Below are positions 18,646 through 26,433 of a stretch of 64,000 nucleotides of DNA, in pieces. Every line of letters starts with the position of its first letter. Positions within the stretch are counted from its first letter, which is position 1. Source of the stretch: Ralstonia sp. UNC404CL21Col (GTDB lineage Bacteria; Pseudomonadota; Gammaproteobacteria; Burkholderiales; Burkholderiaceae); NCBI RefSeq assembly GCF_000620465.1, contig NZ_JIBE01000003.1, positions 930,001-994,000 on the forward strand. Direction: 5' to 3'. The notes under the pieces are model-generated. The model was given only the letters and a program-made list of their open reading frames with translations. It searched no databases and was not told the DNA's origin. The position numbers and the translations under genes are program-made.

Positions 18646-19326
18646 TCAGGGAACGCGGCGGTCCACCTCGTCGAGCACCAGCAAATCGAGGTGCGCGACA
18701 TCGCCCCACTGCAGCACGGTCAACTGATGACCGTCGGATGAAAGCCGGTTGATGCTCGCGTTGCGCAGCTCATGCCGGCGTGGCTCCGTGAGCGTCATGG
18801 CGTTGGCGTGGCGATACAGGCAATCCAGCACGCCGCCGTGGCTGACCAGCGCGATGCGCTCACCGGGGTGACGGCGAATCAGGCGCAACGCAGTCTCGAC
18901 AGCGCGTTCATGGAATGCAGTGAGCGTCTCGCCGCCGGGCGGCGCAAATTCCGGCACGCGGTTTTGCCAGGCATCAAACTCCGCCGGATGCTGGGCGGCA
19001 ACTTCAGCGTACGTCAGGCCTTCGAATTCGCCGTAGCAGCGCTCGCGCAAGCCCGCGTCATCCCGCACCGTCACACCCACTTCATCTGCAAGCGCCTGCG
19101 CCGTCTGCCTGGCGCGCGACAGATCGCTCGCATAGACCGCATCGAACTGCTCGCGCGCGAGTGCCTTGCCCAACTGCGCAGCCTGCTCCAGCCCCTGTGT
19201 GTTCAGCGGCACGTCGAGCTGGCCTTGCAGCCGGCGCTCACGGTTCCAGTCGGTCTCGCCGTGGCGGATGAGCACGATGTGCGTGATCTGCGGCATCGGC
19301 AGGGGGATGGCGGCGGCGCGTGGCAT
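18646..19326 (-). CDS. Histidine phosphatase family protein (GpmB/CobC-like)
   Basis: A 226-residue phosphoglycerate mutase-superfamily phosphatase. The phosphohistidine loop LIRHGETDWNRERRLQG lies near residue 17, with the second catalytic His in VSHGGVLD. The exact substrate is not evident; such proteins are annotated as phosphoglycerate mutase, alpha-ribazole phosphatase or general sugar-phosphate phosphatase. The start is taken at 19326 (MPRAAAIPLP), preceded by CCAGGAACCC. Upstream in-frame codons would overlap the end of dtd. It follows tyrS and dtd on the same strand. Confidence 0.85.
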   Translation of the reverse strand: MPRAAAIPLPMPQITHIVLIRHGETDWNRERRLQGQLDVPLNTQGLEQAAQLGKALAREQFDAVYASDLSRARQTAQALADEVGVTVRDDAGLRERCYGEFEGLTYAEVAAQHPAEFDAWQNRVPEFAPPGGETLTAFHERAVETALRLIRRHPGERIALVSHGGVLDCLYRHANAMTLTEPRRHELRNASINRLSSDGHQLTVLQWGDVAHLDLLVLDEVDRRVP

Positions 19327-19345
19327 CTCAGGGTTCCTGGACGGA

Positions 19346-19858
19346 TCAGACAGATTTGGCCGCTTCCGGCGTGGCAGTTTTGGCAACAGCTGCAGCGGCT
19401 TGCGGCGCAATCTGCAGCCAGAACGTGACCGGACCATCGTTGACGAGCGACACCTTCATGTCGGCGCCAAACTCGCCCGTCGCCACGATGGGATGCTGGG
19501 CACGCGCGCGCGCCACGAAGTGTTCGTACAGGCGGCGGCCATCTTCCGGCGCGGCGGCAGGCGTAAAACTCGGCCGCGTGCCGGACTTGGTATCGGCCGC
19601 CAGCGTGAACTGCGATACGACCAGCAATCCGCCCGCCTGCCCGTTGCCGTCGATGTTGCGCACGGGCAGGTTCATCTTGCCTTGCGCGTCGGAGAACACG
19701 CGATAGTTCAGCAGCTTCTCGAGCAGACGATCGGCCTCGGCGGCGGTGTCCCCGCGTTCGGCACAGACCAGTGCGAGCAAACCCGGGCCGATCTCGCCGA
19801 CGACGCGGCCGTCCACACGGACCGCCGCCTCGGACACACGCTGGATCAGCCCGATCAC
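19346..19858 (-). CDS. dtd: D-aminoacyl-tRNA deacylase
   Basis: A 170-residue chirality-checking enzyme that hydrolyses D-Tyr-tRNA and other D-aminoacyl-tRNAs. The two defining motifs are SQFTLAADT and NDGPVTFWL (Gly-cisPro). The start is GTG at 19858, overlapping the tyrS stop (GTGA). This coupling of tyrosyl-tRNA synthetase to the proofreading enzyme makes functional sense, because TyrS can charge D-tyrosine. An Ala-rich tail (about residues 148-170) extends beyond the core fold. Confidence 0.95.
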   Translation of the reverse strand: MIGLIQRVSEAAVRVDGRVVGEIGPGLLALVCAERGDTAAEADRLLEKLLNYRVFSDAQGKMNLPVRNIDGNGQAGGLLVVSQFTLAADTKSGTRPSFTPAAAPEDGRRLYEHFVARARAQHPIVATGEFGADMKVSLVNDGPVTFWLQIAPQAAAAVAKTATPEAAKSV

Positions 19859-21120
19859 TTCAGCACCACGCGCGCAAAGCGACGCTTGCCGACCTGCATC
19901 ACGAACGTGCCGGCGTCGATCTTCAGGGCCTTATCGCTGATGACAGTGCCGTCGATCTTCACGCCGCCCTGCTCGATGTTGCGGTTGGCGTCCGACGTGG
20001 ACGGGCAGAGCCCAGCCTGCTTCAGCAGTTGTGCAATACCCAGTGGTGCGCCCGACAGCTCGATCTGCGGAATGTCGTCCGGCACACCGCCGCGTGCGCG
20101 GTGGTTGAAATCTTCCAATGCGCGCTCGGCATCGGCCTGGCTGTGGAAGCGGGCAACGATCTCCTGCGCCAGCATCACCTTGCAATCGCGCGGGTTGCGG
20201 CCCAGGGCGATCTCTTGCTTCATCAGATCGATCTCGGCCAGCGGGCGGAATGACAGCAGCGTGTAGTACGTCCACATCAGGTCGTCGGAAATGCTCATCA
20301 GCTTGCCGAACATTTCGTTCGGCGCCTCGCTGATGCCGACGTAGTTGCCCTTGGACTTGGACATCTTCTCGACGCCGTCTATGCCCACCAGCAGCGGCAT
20401 CGTCAGGATGCACTGCGGCTCCTGGCCGTATTCCTTCTGCAGTTCGCGGCCGACCAGCAAGTTGAACTTCTGGTCGGTGCCGCCCAGCTCCAGATCCGAT
20501 TTGAGCGCGACCGAGTCGTAGCCCTGCATCAGCGGGTAGAGAAATTCGTGCACCGAGATCGGCACGCCGGCCTTGTAGCGCTTGGTGAAATCGTCGCGCT
20601 CCATCATGCGGGCGACGGTGTACTTGGCGGCGAGCTGGATAATGCCGCGCGCGCCCAGCGGGTCGCACCATTCGCTGTTGTAGCGGATCTCGGTCTTGCT
20701 CGGGTCCAGCACCATGCTGGCCTGGCGGTAGTACGTCTGCGCGTTGGCCTCGATCTGCTCGCGCGTCAGCGGCGGGCGCGTGGCGTTGCGGCCGGACGGG
20801 TCGCCAATCGTCGAGGTGAAATCGCCGATCAGGAAAATCACCTGATGCCCCAGATCCTGCAGCTGGCGCATCTTGTTGAGCACCACGGTGTGGCCGATGT
20901 GGATATCGGGCGCCGTCGGGTCCAGGCCCAGCTTGATGCGCAGCGGTACGCCGGTGGCAGCGCTCTTGGCCAGCTTCTGCTCCCACTCGGCCGCGATCAG
21001 CAGTTCGTCGCAGCCGCGCAGCGACACTTCCATCGCGTGCGCCACCTCCGGGGTGACCGGATACTTGGGTTTGCCCGGCGTGGCGTTGTCGGAAGCGGCG
21101 GAAGTGGCAGATGCAGTCAT
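19855..21120 (-). CDS. tyrS: Tyrosyl-tRNA synthetase
   Basis: A 421-residue class I synthetase. The HIGH-type signature is DIHIGHT, the KMSKS loop is [11 protein letters not shown], and a C-terminal S4 RNA-binding domain ([18 protein letters not shown]) ends the protein. The sequence resembles the TyrZ-like bacterial branch. The start is taken as the ATG at 21120 ([11 protein letters not shown]); the in-frame ATG at 21150 cannot be excluded because neither has a clear ribosome site. The gene diverges from anmK. Confidence 0.95.
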   Translation of the reverse strand: MTASATSAASDNATPGKPKYPVTPEVAHAMEVSLRGCDELLIAAEWEQKLAKSAATGVPLRIKLGLDPTAPDIHIGHTVVLNKMRQLQDLGHQVIFLIGDFTSTIGDPSGRNATRPPLTREQIEANAQTYYRQASMVLDPSKTEIRYNSEWCDPLGARGIIQLAAKYTVARMMERDDFTKRYKAGVPISVHEFLYPLMQGYDSVALKSDLELGGTDQKFNLLVGRELQKEYGQEPQCILTMPLLVGIDGVEKMSKSKGNYVGISEAPNEMFGKLMSISDDLMWTYYTLLSFRPLAEIDLMKQEIALGRNPRDCKVMLAQEIVARFHSQADAERALEDFNHRARGGVPDDIPQIELSGAPLGIAQLLKQAGLCPSTSDANRNIEQGGVKIDGTVISDKALKIDAGTFVMQVGKRRFARVVLK

Positions 21121-21295
21121 GGCAAAAGGAAAGGTCACCGCGCCGCACATGGAAAACGGCGCGAACGGATCAACAATCAGGGAAACGGTGCGTGCGCGAT
21201 GACCGACATCGATTCAGGCGTGCCGGCCGCGCAATCCCGCGATTTTACCGTGATGTGTCCATTTGGCCCGGCATTGCGCTGGTAAGCTGTCGCGC

Positions 21296-22450
21296 ATGAG
21301 CCATCCCAACCACACCGCACTCCCCGCCGATCGCTACATCGGCCTGATGTCGGGCACCAGTCTGGACGGCGTCGACGGCGTGCTGGCGGACTTTTCCGGC
21401 GAACACCCGGTCGTCCTCGCCGACGCCTACGTGCCTTTCTCGCCCGAACTCCGCCAGCGCTTTCTGGACCTGCAACACGCCGGCCACGACGAAATCCATC
21501 GCGAAGCGCTGGCCGCCAACGCGCTGGCCGACGTCTATGCCGAATGCGTTGCCAAGCTGCTTGTCGCCGCCGGCCTGGTCGCGCGCGACGTGCAGGCCAT
21601 CGGCGCGCACGGACAGACGATCCGTCATCAGCCCGGCGCGCATGACGGCATCGGCTACACCCGCCAGAGCCAGCACCCTGCGGTGTTGGCCGAACGCACC
21701 GGCATCGACGTCGTTGCCGATTTCCGCAGCCGCGACATCGCCGCCGGGGGCCAAGGGGCGCCGCTCGTACCGGCGGTGCATCGCGCGCTGTTCGGTCTGC
21801 CGGATGCATGGCGCGTGGTGTGCAACATTGGCGGCATCGCCAATCTCACCGTCTTGCCGCCGCAGGCTTTGGACACGCGCGACGCCGTGCTCGGCTTCGA
21901 TTGCGGCCCGGGTAACGCGCTGATGGACTATTGGGTCCATACGCACCGCGACACCCGCTACGACGCCGACGGCGCCTGGGCCCGCACCGGACGCATCGAC
22001 GAAACCCTGCTCACGCGTCTGAAGGCCGAGCCGTTTTTTGCGGCGCCACCGCCCAAAAGCACCGGCCGCGACCTGTTCAACCCGGCGTGGCTGCAACAAA
22101 CCCTCGGCGATGCGTTGAGCGCCGCCCGCCCCGAAGATGTTCAAGCCACGCTGCTCGCACTCACCGCTGACACCATCACCGATGCCGTACGTGCCCATGC
22201 GCCACAGGCGGAATCGCTGTTGATCTGCGGCGGCGGTGCTCGCAATGGCGCTCTGATGGCACGTATCGCGCAGCAATTGCCACGCGTGCGGGTCGCGCCG
22301 ACCGATGACTTCGGCGTGCCCGCGCATCAGGTCGAGGCATTGGCCTTCGCTTGGCTCGCGCGACAGTGCGTGCTACGCGCCCACGGCAACCTGCACACCG
22401 CGACCGGCGCATCGGGTGGCCGCATCCTCGGCGCGATCTACGCGGCCTGA
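21296..22450 (+). CDS. anmK: Anhydro-N-acetylmuramic acid kinase AnmK
   Basis: A 384-residue kinase that opens the 1,6-anhydro ring of anhydro-MurNAc and phosphorylates it to MurNAc-6-phosphate during cell-wall recycling. ASKHA-fold signatures are present: IGLMSGTSLDGVDGVL at the N-terminus, AIGAHGQTIRH, NIGGIANLT, GFDCGPGNALMDYW and ICGGGARNGALM. With AmgK and MurU in the same window it points to the route MurNAc-6P, MurNAc, MurNAc-1P, UDP-MurNAc; the needed MurNAc-6-phosphatase MupP is not in the window. Confidence 0.95.
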   Translation: MSHPNHTALPADRYIGLMSGTSLDGVDGVLADFSGEHPVVLADAYVPFSPELRQRFLDLQHAGHDEIHREALAANALADVYAECVAKLLVAAGLVARDVQAIGAHGQTIRHQPGAHDGIGYTRQSQHPAVLAERTGIDVVADFRSRDIAAGGQGAPLVPAVHRALFGLPDAWRVVCNIGGIANLTVLPPQALDTRDAVLGFDCGPGNALMDYWVHTHRDTRYDADGAWARTGRIDETLLTRLKAEPFFAAPPPKSTGRDLFNPAWLQQTLGDALSAARPEDVQATLLALTADTITDAVRAHAPQAESLLICGGGARNGALMARIAQQLPRVRVAPTDDFGVPAHQVEALAFAWLARQCVLRAHGNLHTATGASGGRILGAIYAA

Positions 22451-22467
22451 GCACCCCTGCAGGCAAC

Positions 22468-22497
22468 AAAAAAGCGCACCGAAGTGCGCTTTTTCTT
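22468..22497. terminator. Bidirectional terminator between anmK and erpA
   Basis: AAAGCGCAC (22471-22479) and GTGCGCTTT (22484-22492) form a perfect stem with a CGAA loop. A-runs on the left and T-runs on the right make it a terminator for both anmK (plus) and erpA (minus). Confidence 0.9.
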
Positions 22498-22513
22498 TTA
22501 CAGCGATGCGGCG

Positions 22514-22888
22514 TCAGACCGAGAACGACGAGCCGCAACCACACGTGGTCGACGCATTCGGGTTCTTGATGACGAACTGTGCGCCGTTGATGTCTTCCTT
22601 GTAGTCGATCTCGGCACCCACCAAGTACTGGTAGCTCATCGAGTCGATCAAGAGCGACACGCCATTCTTGGTCATGGTCGTATCGTCTTCGTTGGTCTCT
22701 TCGTCAAAGGTGAAGCCGTACTGGAAGCCCGAGCACCCGCCGCCTTGCACGAACACGCGCAGCTTCAACTCCGGGTTGCCTTCTTCTTCAATCAGTTGCT
22801 TGACCTTGTCCGCAGCGCTGTCGGTAAAGACCAGCGGAGCCGGAACCTCGTTCACATCGGGCGTGGCTGCCTGCGCGACTGCGTTCAT
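22514..22888 (-). CDS. erpA: A-type iron-sulfur cluster insertion protein ErpA
   Basis: A 124-residue A-type carrier that delivers Fe-S clusters to apo-enzymes. The three ligand cysteines are intact: Cys52 in GGGCSGFQ and Cys116 and Cys118 in TTCGCGSSF. It ends the rplM-rpsI side of the cluster, downstream of bactofilin by 126 bp. A TTAAAATAC stretch about 35 bp upstream (minus strand, near 22922-22930) could be its own -10. Confidence 0.95.
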   Translation of the reverse strand: MNAVAQAATPDVNEVPAPLVFTDSAADKVKQLIEEEGNPELKLRVFVQGGGCSGFQYGFTFDEETNEDDTTMTKNGVSLLIDSMSYQYLVGAEIDYKEDINGAQFVIKNPNASTTCGCGSSFSV

Positions 22889-23014
22889 GAAAATCTCCTG
22901 TGGGAACGTCTGAAACTTGCCTGTATTTTAAGCGCAAGCTGCAAATCGTGCCGAAGCCCCGCGTTTCAAGTGGGCATTGTGCGGTGCGCCAGCAACGGCC
23001 AGCGCGGGATGTGA

Positions 23015-23419
23015 TCAATCCTGATTGGATGCCAGCTTGAGGTTGGGCAGCAACTTCACATCGCCGGGCGCTGCGTGCGTCAGCGTGCCCATGACGACGG
23101 CACCCTGGTGCATTTCCAGCGCCGCATATTGGACGTTGCCCTCGATGCGCGCCTTCGGCTGCAACTCGAGCAACTCCGCAACATGCACGGGGCCGACCAC
23201 CGTGCCGTTCAAGATCAGGTGCCCGACGTGGACTTCACCTTCCACGCGTGCGCTGTCGGTAATCACCAACATGCTCGGCTTGTCCGGATCGCCGTAGATG
23301 TTGCCTTTGATCTCGCCGTCGATCCGCAGACCGCCCGAGAAGCGCAAATCCCCCTCCAGCTTGGTGCGGGCGCCAAGTAGCGTTTCAATCGCCAGCCCTT
23401 TCTTTTTGCCAAACAGCAT
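23015..23419 (-). CDS. Bactofilin (polymer-forming cytoskeletal protein)
   Basis: A 134-residue protein that is almost wholly one bactofilin beta-helix domain (about residues 15-115: EGDLRFSGGLRIDGEIKGNI, then VEGEVHVGHLILNGTVVG and similar turns). Such domains assemble without nucleotide into filaments that position cell-wall or polar machinery. The N-terminal MLFGKKKG resembles the short membrane-associating tails of other bactofilins. GAGGAGT precedes the start. A membrane-anchored coiled-coil gene lies 43 bp upstream, and no M23 peptidase, a common partner, is adjacent. Confidence 0.92.
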   Translation of the reverse strand: MLFGKKKGLAIETLLGARTKLEGDLRFSGGLRIDGEIKGNIYGDPDKPSMLVITDSARVEGEVHVGHLILNGTVVGPVHVAELLELQPKARIEGNVQYAALEMHQGAVVMGTLTHAAPGDVKLLPNLKLASNQD

Positions 23420-23462
23420 CGTCGACTCCTCTGTGTACGGATCCTCGACAGGACAGCGCCCG

Positions 23463-24218
23463 TCAGATGGAAAAACTCTGGCTCGCTTTGATCTTGCCGT
23501 TCTGCAGCACCTTCACCATCACCGATTGCACCGTGGTACCGGGAGGCACGTCCACCCAGCCTTCGAGGCGCTGGTAGTGCGTGAGTTTGACGCGGGCACT
23601 GGCGGCGGGTGATCCGCTGGCCGCTGAACCCGGGAAATCGATCGTAGCAGGTTTGCCACCTTGCACCACGTTCAGCGTGAGCGCCAATTGCCCCTCGAAT
23701 TCTGAGACCGGTGCGAAGGCCTTGCCGCCGCCCTGCATCAGCAGAACCCGGAAGCGCATGCGCGTCGGTTGCGCCTCGTCCGGTGCGATGCGGAAGCTGC
23801 GCACGTAAATCCCGGCGGAATTGGTGGGCGCAGGCAAGAGACTGTCAAAGAAGGCCAGATCCTCCTTCAACTGTGCGTTTTCAGTCTCCAGCGCCTTGAG
23901 TTGCTCGGCCATCTGCGCCTGGGCGCCTTCGGCGATACCCAGACGGGCATCCACCGTGCCGGCAGATGCAGCGAGCTTGTCTCGCTCGGCCTGCACGGCG
24001 GCCAACTTGGCGGTCAGCTCGCGGTTCATGGCGCGCAAATCGGCATCGTGCGGACCAGTCAGGCGGCGCCCTTCTTCAAAGGCCCACAGCGCGGCAGCCG
24101 CCGCGAGCCCAAATACCACCGCAATCAGCAACACCGTGACGGGCCAAGGCAGGCGCGAACGTACAGTGACGTTCGGGGCAAGCACGGAAGCGCGACGCAA
24201 CAAGCGACGCGCCTTCAT
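23463..24218 (-). CDS. Membrane-anchored coiled-coil protein, DUF6776-like, next to bactofilin
   Basis: A 251-residue protein of unknown function. A basic N-terminus is followed by one membrane helix (about 27-47), a long heptad-rich coiled coil (about 60-125, DADLRAMNRELTAKL to ETENAQLKEDLAFF) and a beta-rich C-terminal domain with many alternating hydrophobics (about 135-251). Topology suggests a periplasmic coiled coil and head. It resembles the family often labelled DUF6776, from memory. AGGAGG precedes the ATG. It lies 43 bp upstream of bactofilin on the same strand, so a bactofilin-linked envelope role is a reasonable but untested inference. Confidence 0.8.
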   Translation of the reverse strand: MKARRLLRRASVLAPNVTVRSRLPWPVTVLLIAVVFGLAAAAALWAFEEGRRLTGPHDADLRAMNRELTAKLAAVQAERDKLAASAGTVDARLGIAEGAQAQMAEQLKALETENAQLKEDLAFFDSLLPAPTNSAGIYVRSFRIAPDEAQPTRMRFRVLLMQGGGKAFAPVSEFEGQLALTLNVVQGGKPATIDFPGSAASGSPAASARVKLTHYQRLEGWVDVPPGTTVQSVMVKVLQNGKIKASQSFSI

Positions 24219-24309
24219 GCGCCCGCCTCCTGACTCGCGTTGCGAATCAGAATCGGATTAGGAGAAACAGCGGATTGCATCATACGGACTGAACGCTAAC
24301 GAAATGTGA

Positions 24310-24333
24310 ATTGTAGTCCCGCCGACATGTCGG
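24310..24333 (-). promoter_or_regulatory. Candidate promoter and palindrome upstream of coiled-coil/bactofilin genes
   Basis: On the minus strand TACAAT (24310-24315) could be a -10 for the DUF6776-like, bactofilin and erpA genes, about 95 bp before the first start. A perfect 12-bp palindrome CCGACATGTCGG lies at 24322-24333, between the -10 and -35 positions, where a repressor could act. Confidence 0.35.
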
Positions 24334-24397
24334 AGCTGTTGCAAAGGGTAAGCAAGGCGCTGAAAACATCACACCGTTTGGTTCGAACGCTCCAAAA

Positions 24398-24428
24398 CAA
24401 AAAACCACACCCGAGGGTGTGGTTCTTT
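24398..24428 (-). terminator. Intrinsic terminator after rpsI
   Basis: Complementary arms AACCACACCC (24403-24412) and GGGTGTGGTT (24415-24424) lie 22 bp past the rpsI stop. The minus-strand product is followed by a T-rich tail (complement of the A-run at 24395-24404). Confidence 0.85.
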
Positions 24429-24449
24429 GCTGAAGCAGCAGGAAGCAGA

Positions 24450-24842
24450 TTAACGCTTCGAGAACTGCTTGGCGCGGCGGGCCTTGCGCAGACCAACCTT
24501 CTTACGCTCGACTTCCCGTGCATCGCGCGTCACCAGACCGGCCTTCGACAGGGCGGGCTTGAGCGTTGCATCGTAGTCGATCAGGGCGCGGGTGATACCG
24601 TGACGCACGGCACCGGCTTGGCCGGTTTCACCGCCGCCAACCACGTTCACCTTGATGTCGAACGTAGCTGCGTGGTTGGTCAGTTCCAGCGGCTGACGCA
24701 CGATCATCAGCGAGGTTTCACGAGCAAAGTACTCGTTGATGGCCTTGCCGTTGACGATGATGTCGCCCTTGCCGGACTTGATGAAGACACGTGCCACAGC
24801 GCTCTTGCGGCGGCCTGTGCCATAGTTCCAGTTTCCGATCAT
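24450..24842 (-). CDS. rpsI: 30S ribosomal protein S9 (uS9)
   Basis: A 130-residue small-subunit protein whose C-terminal tail reaches the P-site tRNA. The sequence [17 protein letters not shown] and the basic tail ending [12 protein letters not shown] are diagnostic; the terminal Lys-Arg that contacts tRNA is present. It is 12 bp downstream of rplM, the conserved L13-S9 operon. Confidence 0.98.
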
Positions 24843-24854
24843 GGATTAGGCCCC

Positions 24855-25283
24855 TTAGATTTCCAGCGCTTTCGGCTGCTGAGCTTCGTGCGGATGCGAG
24901 CCTTCGGCGTAAACCTTCAGCTTCTTGATCATCGCGTAGCCCAGCGGACCCTTCGGCAGCATGCCCTTCACAGCCTTCTCCAGGGCGCGGCCCGGGAAAC
25001 GCTGCTGCATCTTGCCAAACGTCGTTTCGTAGATACCGCCCGGGTAACCCGAGTGGCGATAGTACTTCTTGTCGGTCGTCTTGGCGCCCGTCACACGCAG
25101 CTTGGCTGCGTTGATAACGATGATGAAATCGCCGGTATCGACGTGCGGAGTGAATTCGGGCTTGTGCTTGCCGCGCAGTCGGTGTGCCACTTCGCTGGCG
25201 ACACGCCCGAGGACCTTGTCCGTCGCGTCAATCACGTACCAATCGCGCTTCACCTCATGGGGCTTTGCGGAAAAGGTCTTCAT
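24855..25283 (-). CDS. rplM: 50S ribosomal protein L13 (uL13)
   Basis: A 142-residue large-subunit protein, first gene of the rplM-rpsI operon. Typical signatures are [27 protein letters not shown] and [19 protein letters not shown]. It is preceded by an unusually long leader of about 190 nt with several hairpins. In E. coli L13 represses its own operon by binding its mRNA; whether this leader does the same job is unknown. Confidence 0.98.
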   Translation of the reverse strand: MKTFSAKPHEVKRDWYVIDATDKVLGRVASEVAHRLRGKHKPEFTPHVDTGDFIIVINAAKLRVTGAKTTDKKYYRHSGYPGGIYETTFGKMQQRFPGRALEKAVKGMLPKGPLGYAMIKKLKVYAEGSHPHEAQQPKALEI

Positions 25284-25385
25284 GATTTTTCCAAATATTG
25301 AGTCAGTGCCCGAGTGGACCCGTATCGTGCTGAGAACTTGCGTTCAGACTGCTCACGAACGGATCGTCTTGCGGACGCCTGCGCA

Positions 25386-25471
25386 ACCTCATGCGAGGTC
25401 ATCGCCGGCCCGCCTTCCCGCTTGTTGGTGCGGGCTCTCTGGATTTCTTTTCCGCGGGCAATCCGGAAAAG
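25386..25471 (-). ncRNA. Structured 5' leader of rplM-rpsI mRNA
   Basis: Between the proposed start point (about 25471) and the rplM start, three inverted repeats can be drawn. CTTTTCCG/CGGAAAAG (25447-25454 with 25464-25471) is right at the 5' end. GCCCGC/GCGGGC is at 25408-25413 with 25430-25435. ACCTC/GAGGT is at 25386-25390 with 25395-25399. This is consistent with a ribosomal-protein autoregulatory leader, but no known L13-leader motif was recognised. Confidence 0.45.
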
Positions 25472-25477
25472 ATTTCG

Positions 25478-25507
25478 ATTGTACCCCGCAGAGACCCCTT
25501 GACACAA
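25478..25507 (-). promoter_or_regulatory. rplM-rpsI promoter
   Basis: Minus-strand -35 TTGTGT (25502-25507) and -10 TACAAT (25478-25483) are separated by 18 bp, about 200 bp upstream of rplM. It sits just downstream of the small-RNA terminator, as expected for an independent transcription unit. Confidence 0.6.
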
Positions 25508-25535
25508 GAAAAATGGCGCGCCTGAGGCCACGGGG

Positions 25536-25649
25536 CGAAAAAAAACCCAAGCCATCAAGCTTGGGTTTGAATCCACCAAAGGAGGAGGGTGGAGGAGACA
25601 CCTGCTGATCGTTGACTTGGTGGGTTGCACCGCATCAGCCGATCCAATG
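25536..25649 (-). ncRNA. Candidate small RNA with 16S-like anti-Shine-Dalgarno loop
   Basis: An orphan transcription unit of about 115 nt between the rplM promoter and the osmC-family gene, with its own -35/-10 and Rho-independent terminator. In the RNA a 7-bp stem CCACCAA/UUGGUGG (complement of 25617-25623 and 25573-25579) encloses a 37-nt loop. The loop holds CUCCUCC (25591-25597) and a second CCUCCUCC (25581-25588); the latter runs into CCUCCUUU (25578-25585), identical to the anti-Shine-Dalgarno tail of 16S rRNA. No open reading frame with a ribosome site fits inside. Such a loop would be expected to pair with purine-rich ribosome sites of mRNAs, as CU-rich bacterial sRNAs do. No named family was recognised. 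Confidence 0.6.
25543..25568 (-). terminator. Intrinsic terminator of the candidate small RNA
   Basis: AAACCCAAGC (25543-25552) and GCTTGGGTTT (25559-25568) form a 10-bp perfect stem with a 6-nt loop. On the minus strand it is followed by a run of eight T (complement of 25538-25545). It is oriented away from any annotated upstream gene, so it belongs to the small RNA. Confidence 0.85.
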
Positions 25650-25655
25650 GTGCAA

Positions 25656-25683
25656 ATTATACCCAGTTCTGGGGCACGCGCAA
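25656..25683 (-). promoter_or_regulatory. Promoter of the candidate small RNA
   Basis: On the minus strand TTGCGC (25678-25683) and a consensus TATAAT (25656-25661) are 16 bp apart. An inverted repeat TTGCACC/GGTGCAA (25649-25655 with 25625-25631) overlaps the start point and might be an operator. A 19-bp palindrome lies just upstream at 25696-25714. Confidence 0.6.
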
Positions 25684-25695
25684 GGGAATTTGCAC

Positions 25696-25714
25696 TACGA
25701 AATCGCATTTCGTA
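25696..25714. promoter_or_regulatory. 19-bp palindrome upstream of small-RNA promoter
   Basis: TACGAAAT, CGC, ATTTCGTA is a perfect 8+3+8 inverted repeat, 12 bp upstream of the small-RNA -35 box and about 270 bp before the osmC-family gene. It has no T-run, so an operator for an activator or repressor is more likely than a terminator. The rest of 25715-25930 is AT-rich with no gene; CAGATC/GATCTG (25784-25799) is the only other repeat seen. Confidence 0.4.
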
Positions 25715-25931
25715 ATGCGGAATATGAATCGCATGACCGATAAGCGGATATTTTCATTTAAAATCAATACCTTGCGAAAAATTCAGATCCACCGATCTGG
25801 TGCGCGCTAGAGACATCCCTCGAATTCTCGCGCGATTTGGGTGCAGAAAAGGCGGGTTGCACCTTTTCACGCGGGTATCACTGTCAAGCCGCGTTCACCC
25901 TAGGATGGCAACGCGGGCGCGGGCCGGTGGC

Positions 25932-25964
25932 TACAATGTGGCTTTTCGTCGGCGCTGGCCGACG
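25932..25964 (+). promoter_or_regulatory. Candidate promoter and leader hairpin of osmC-family gene
   Basis: TACAAT (25932-25937) is a plausible -10. Just past the expected start point, CGTCGGC (25947-25953) pairs with GCCGACG (25958-25964) across a 4-nt loop, 20 bp before the start codon. Confidence 0.4.
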
Positions 25965-25983
25965 TTCTGCACAAGGATTGGAC

Positions 25984-26430
25984 ATGGACTGCACAGTGAG
26001 CTGGACCGGCCCGGACGGCATGGCGTTTTTGGCGGAAACCGGCAGCGGCCATCTCGTCACGATGGATGGCGCGCCAGACGGCGGCGGCCGCAATCTGGCA
26101 CCGCGCCCGATGGAAATGGTCTTGCTGGGCACCGGCGGCTGCACCGCTTATGACGTGGTGCTGATCCTCAAACGCGGTCGCCAGGACGTACAGGGCTGCA
26201 GCGTCAAGCTGCACGCCGACCGCGCCGACACCGACCCGAAGGTCTTCACGCGCATCCACTTCACCTTCACGGTGACGGGGCGCAACCTGAAGCGGGAAAC
26301 GGTGGAGCGCGCCGTGCAGCTCTCGCACGAGAAGTATTGCTCGGCGTCGATCATGCTGGCCAAGACGGCCGAGATCACACACTCATTGGAACTGGTGGAC
26401 CTGGCCAACCAGCCGACGGCATCGGAATAA
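25984..26430 (+). CDS. OsmC family protein (YhfA-like)
   Basis: A 148-residue OsmC/Ohr-fold protein. The two family cysteines are present, one in GTGGCTAYDVV and one in HEKYCSASIML, with PMEMVLLGTGG typical of the YhfA branch. OsmC/Ohr members reduce organic hydroperoxides; YhfA-type members are less well characterised, so peroxidase activity is inferred. The start at 25984 is preceded by AAGGATTGGAC. Its stop is only a few bases from the 3' end of rnpB on the opposite strand, so the two units converge without visible spacer. Confidence 0.88.
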   Translation: MDCTVSWTGPDGMAFLAETGSGHLVTMDGAPDGGGRNLAPRPMEMVLLGTGGCTAYDVVLILKRGRQDVQGCSVKLHADRADTDPKVFTRIHFTFTVTGRNLKRETVERAVQLSHEKYCSASIMLAKTAEITHSLELVDLANQPTASE

Positions 26431-26433
26431 GAA

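Noticed and set aside
25625-25810. A 61-codon plus-strand open frame in the AT-rich island near the small RNA
   Set aside because: No ribosome site, no similarity I can recognise, and it overlaps the small-RNA promoter and palindrome; AT-rich sequence alone explains it.
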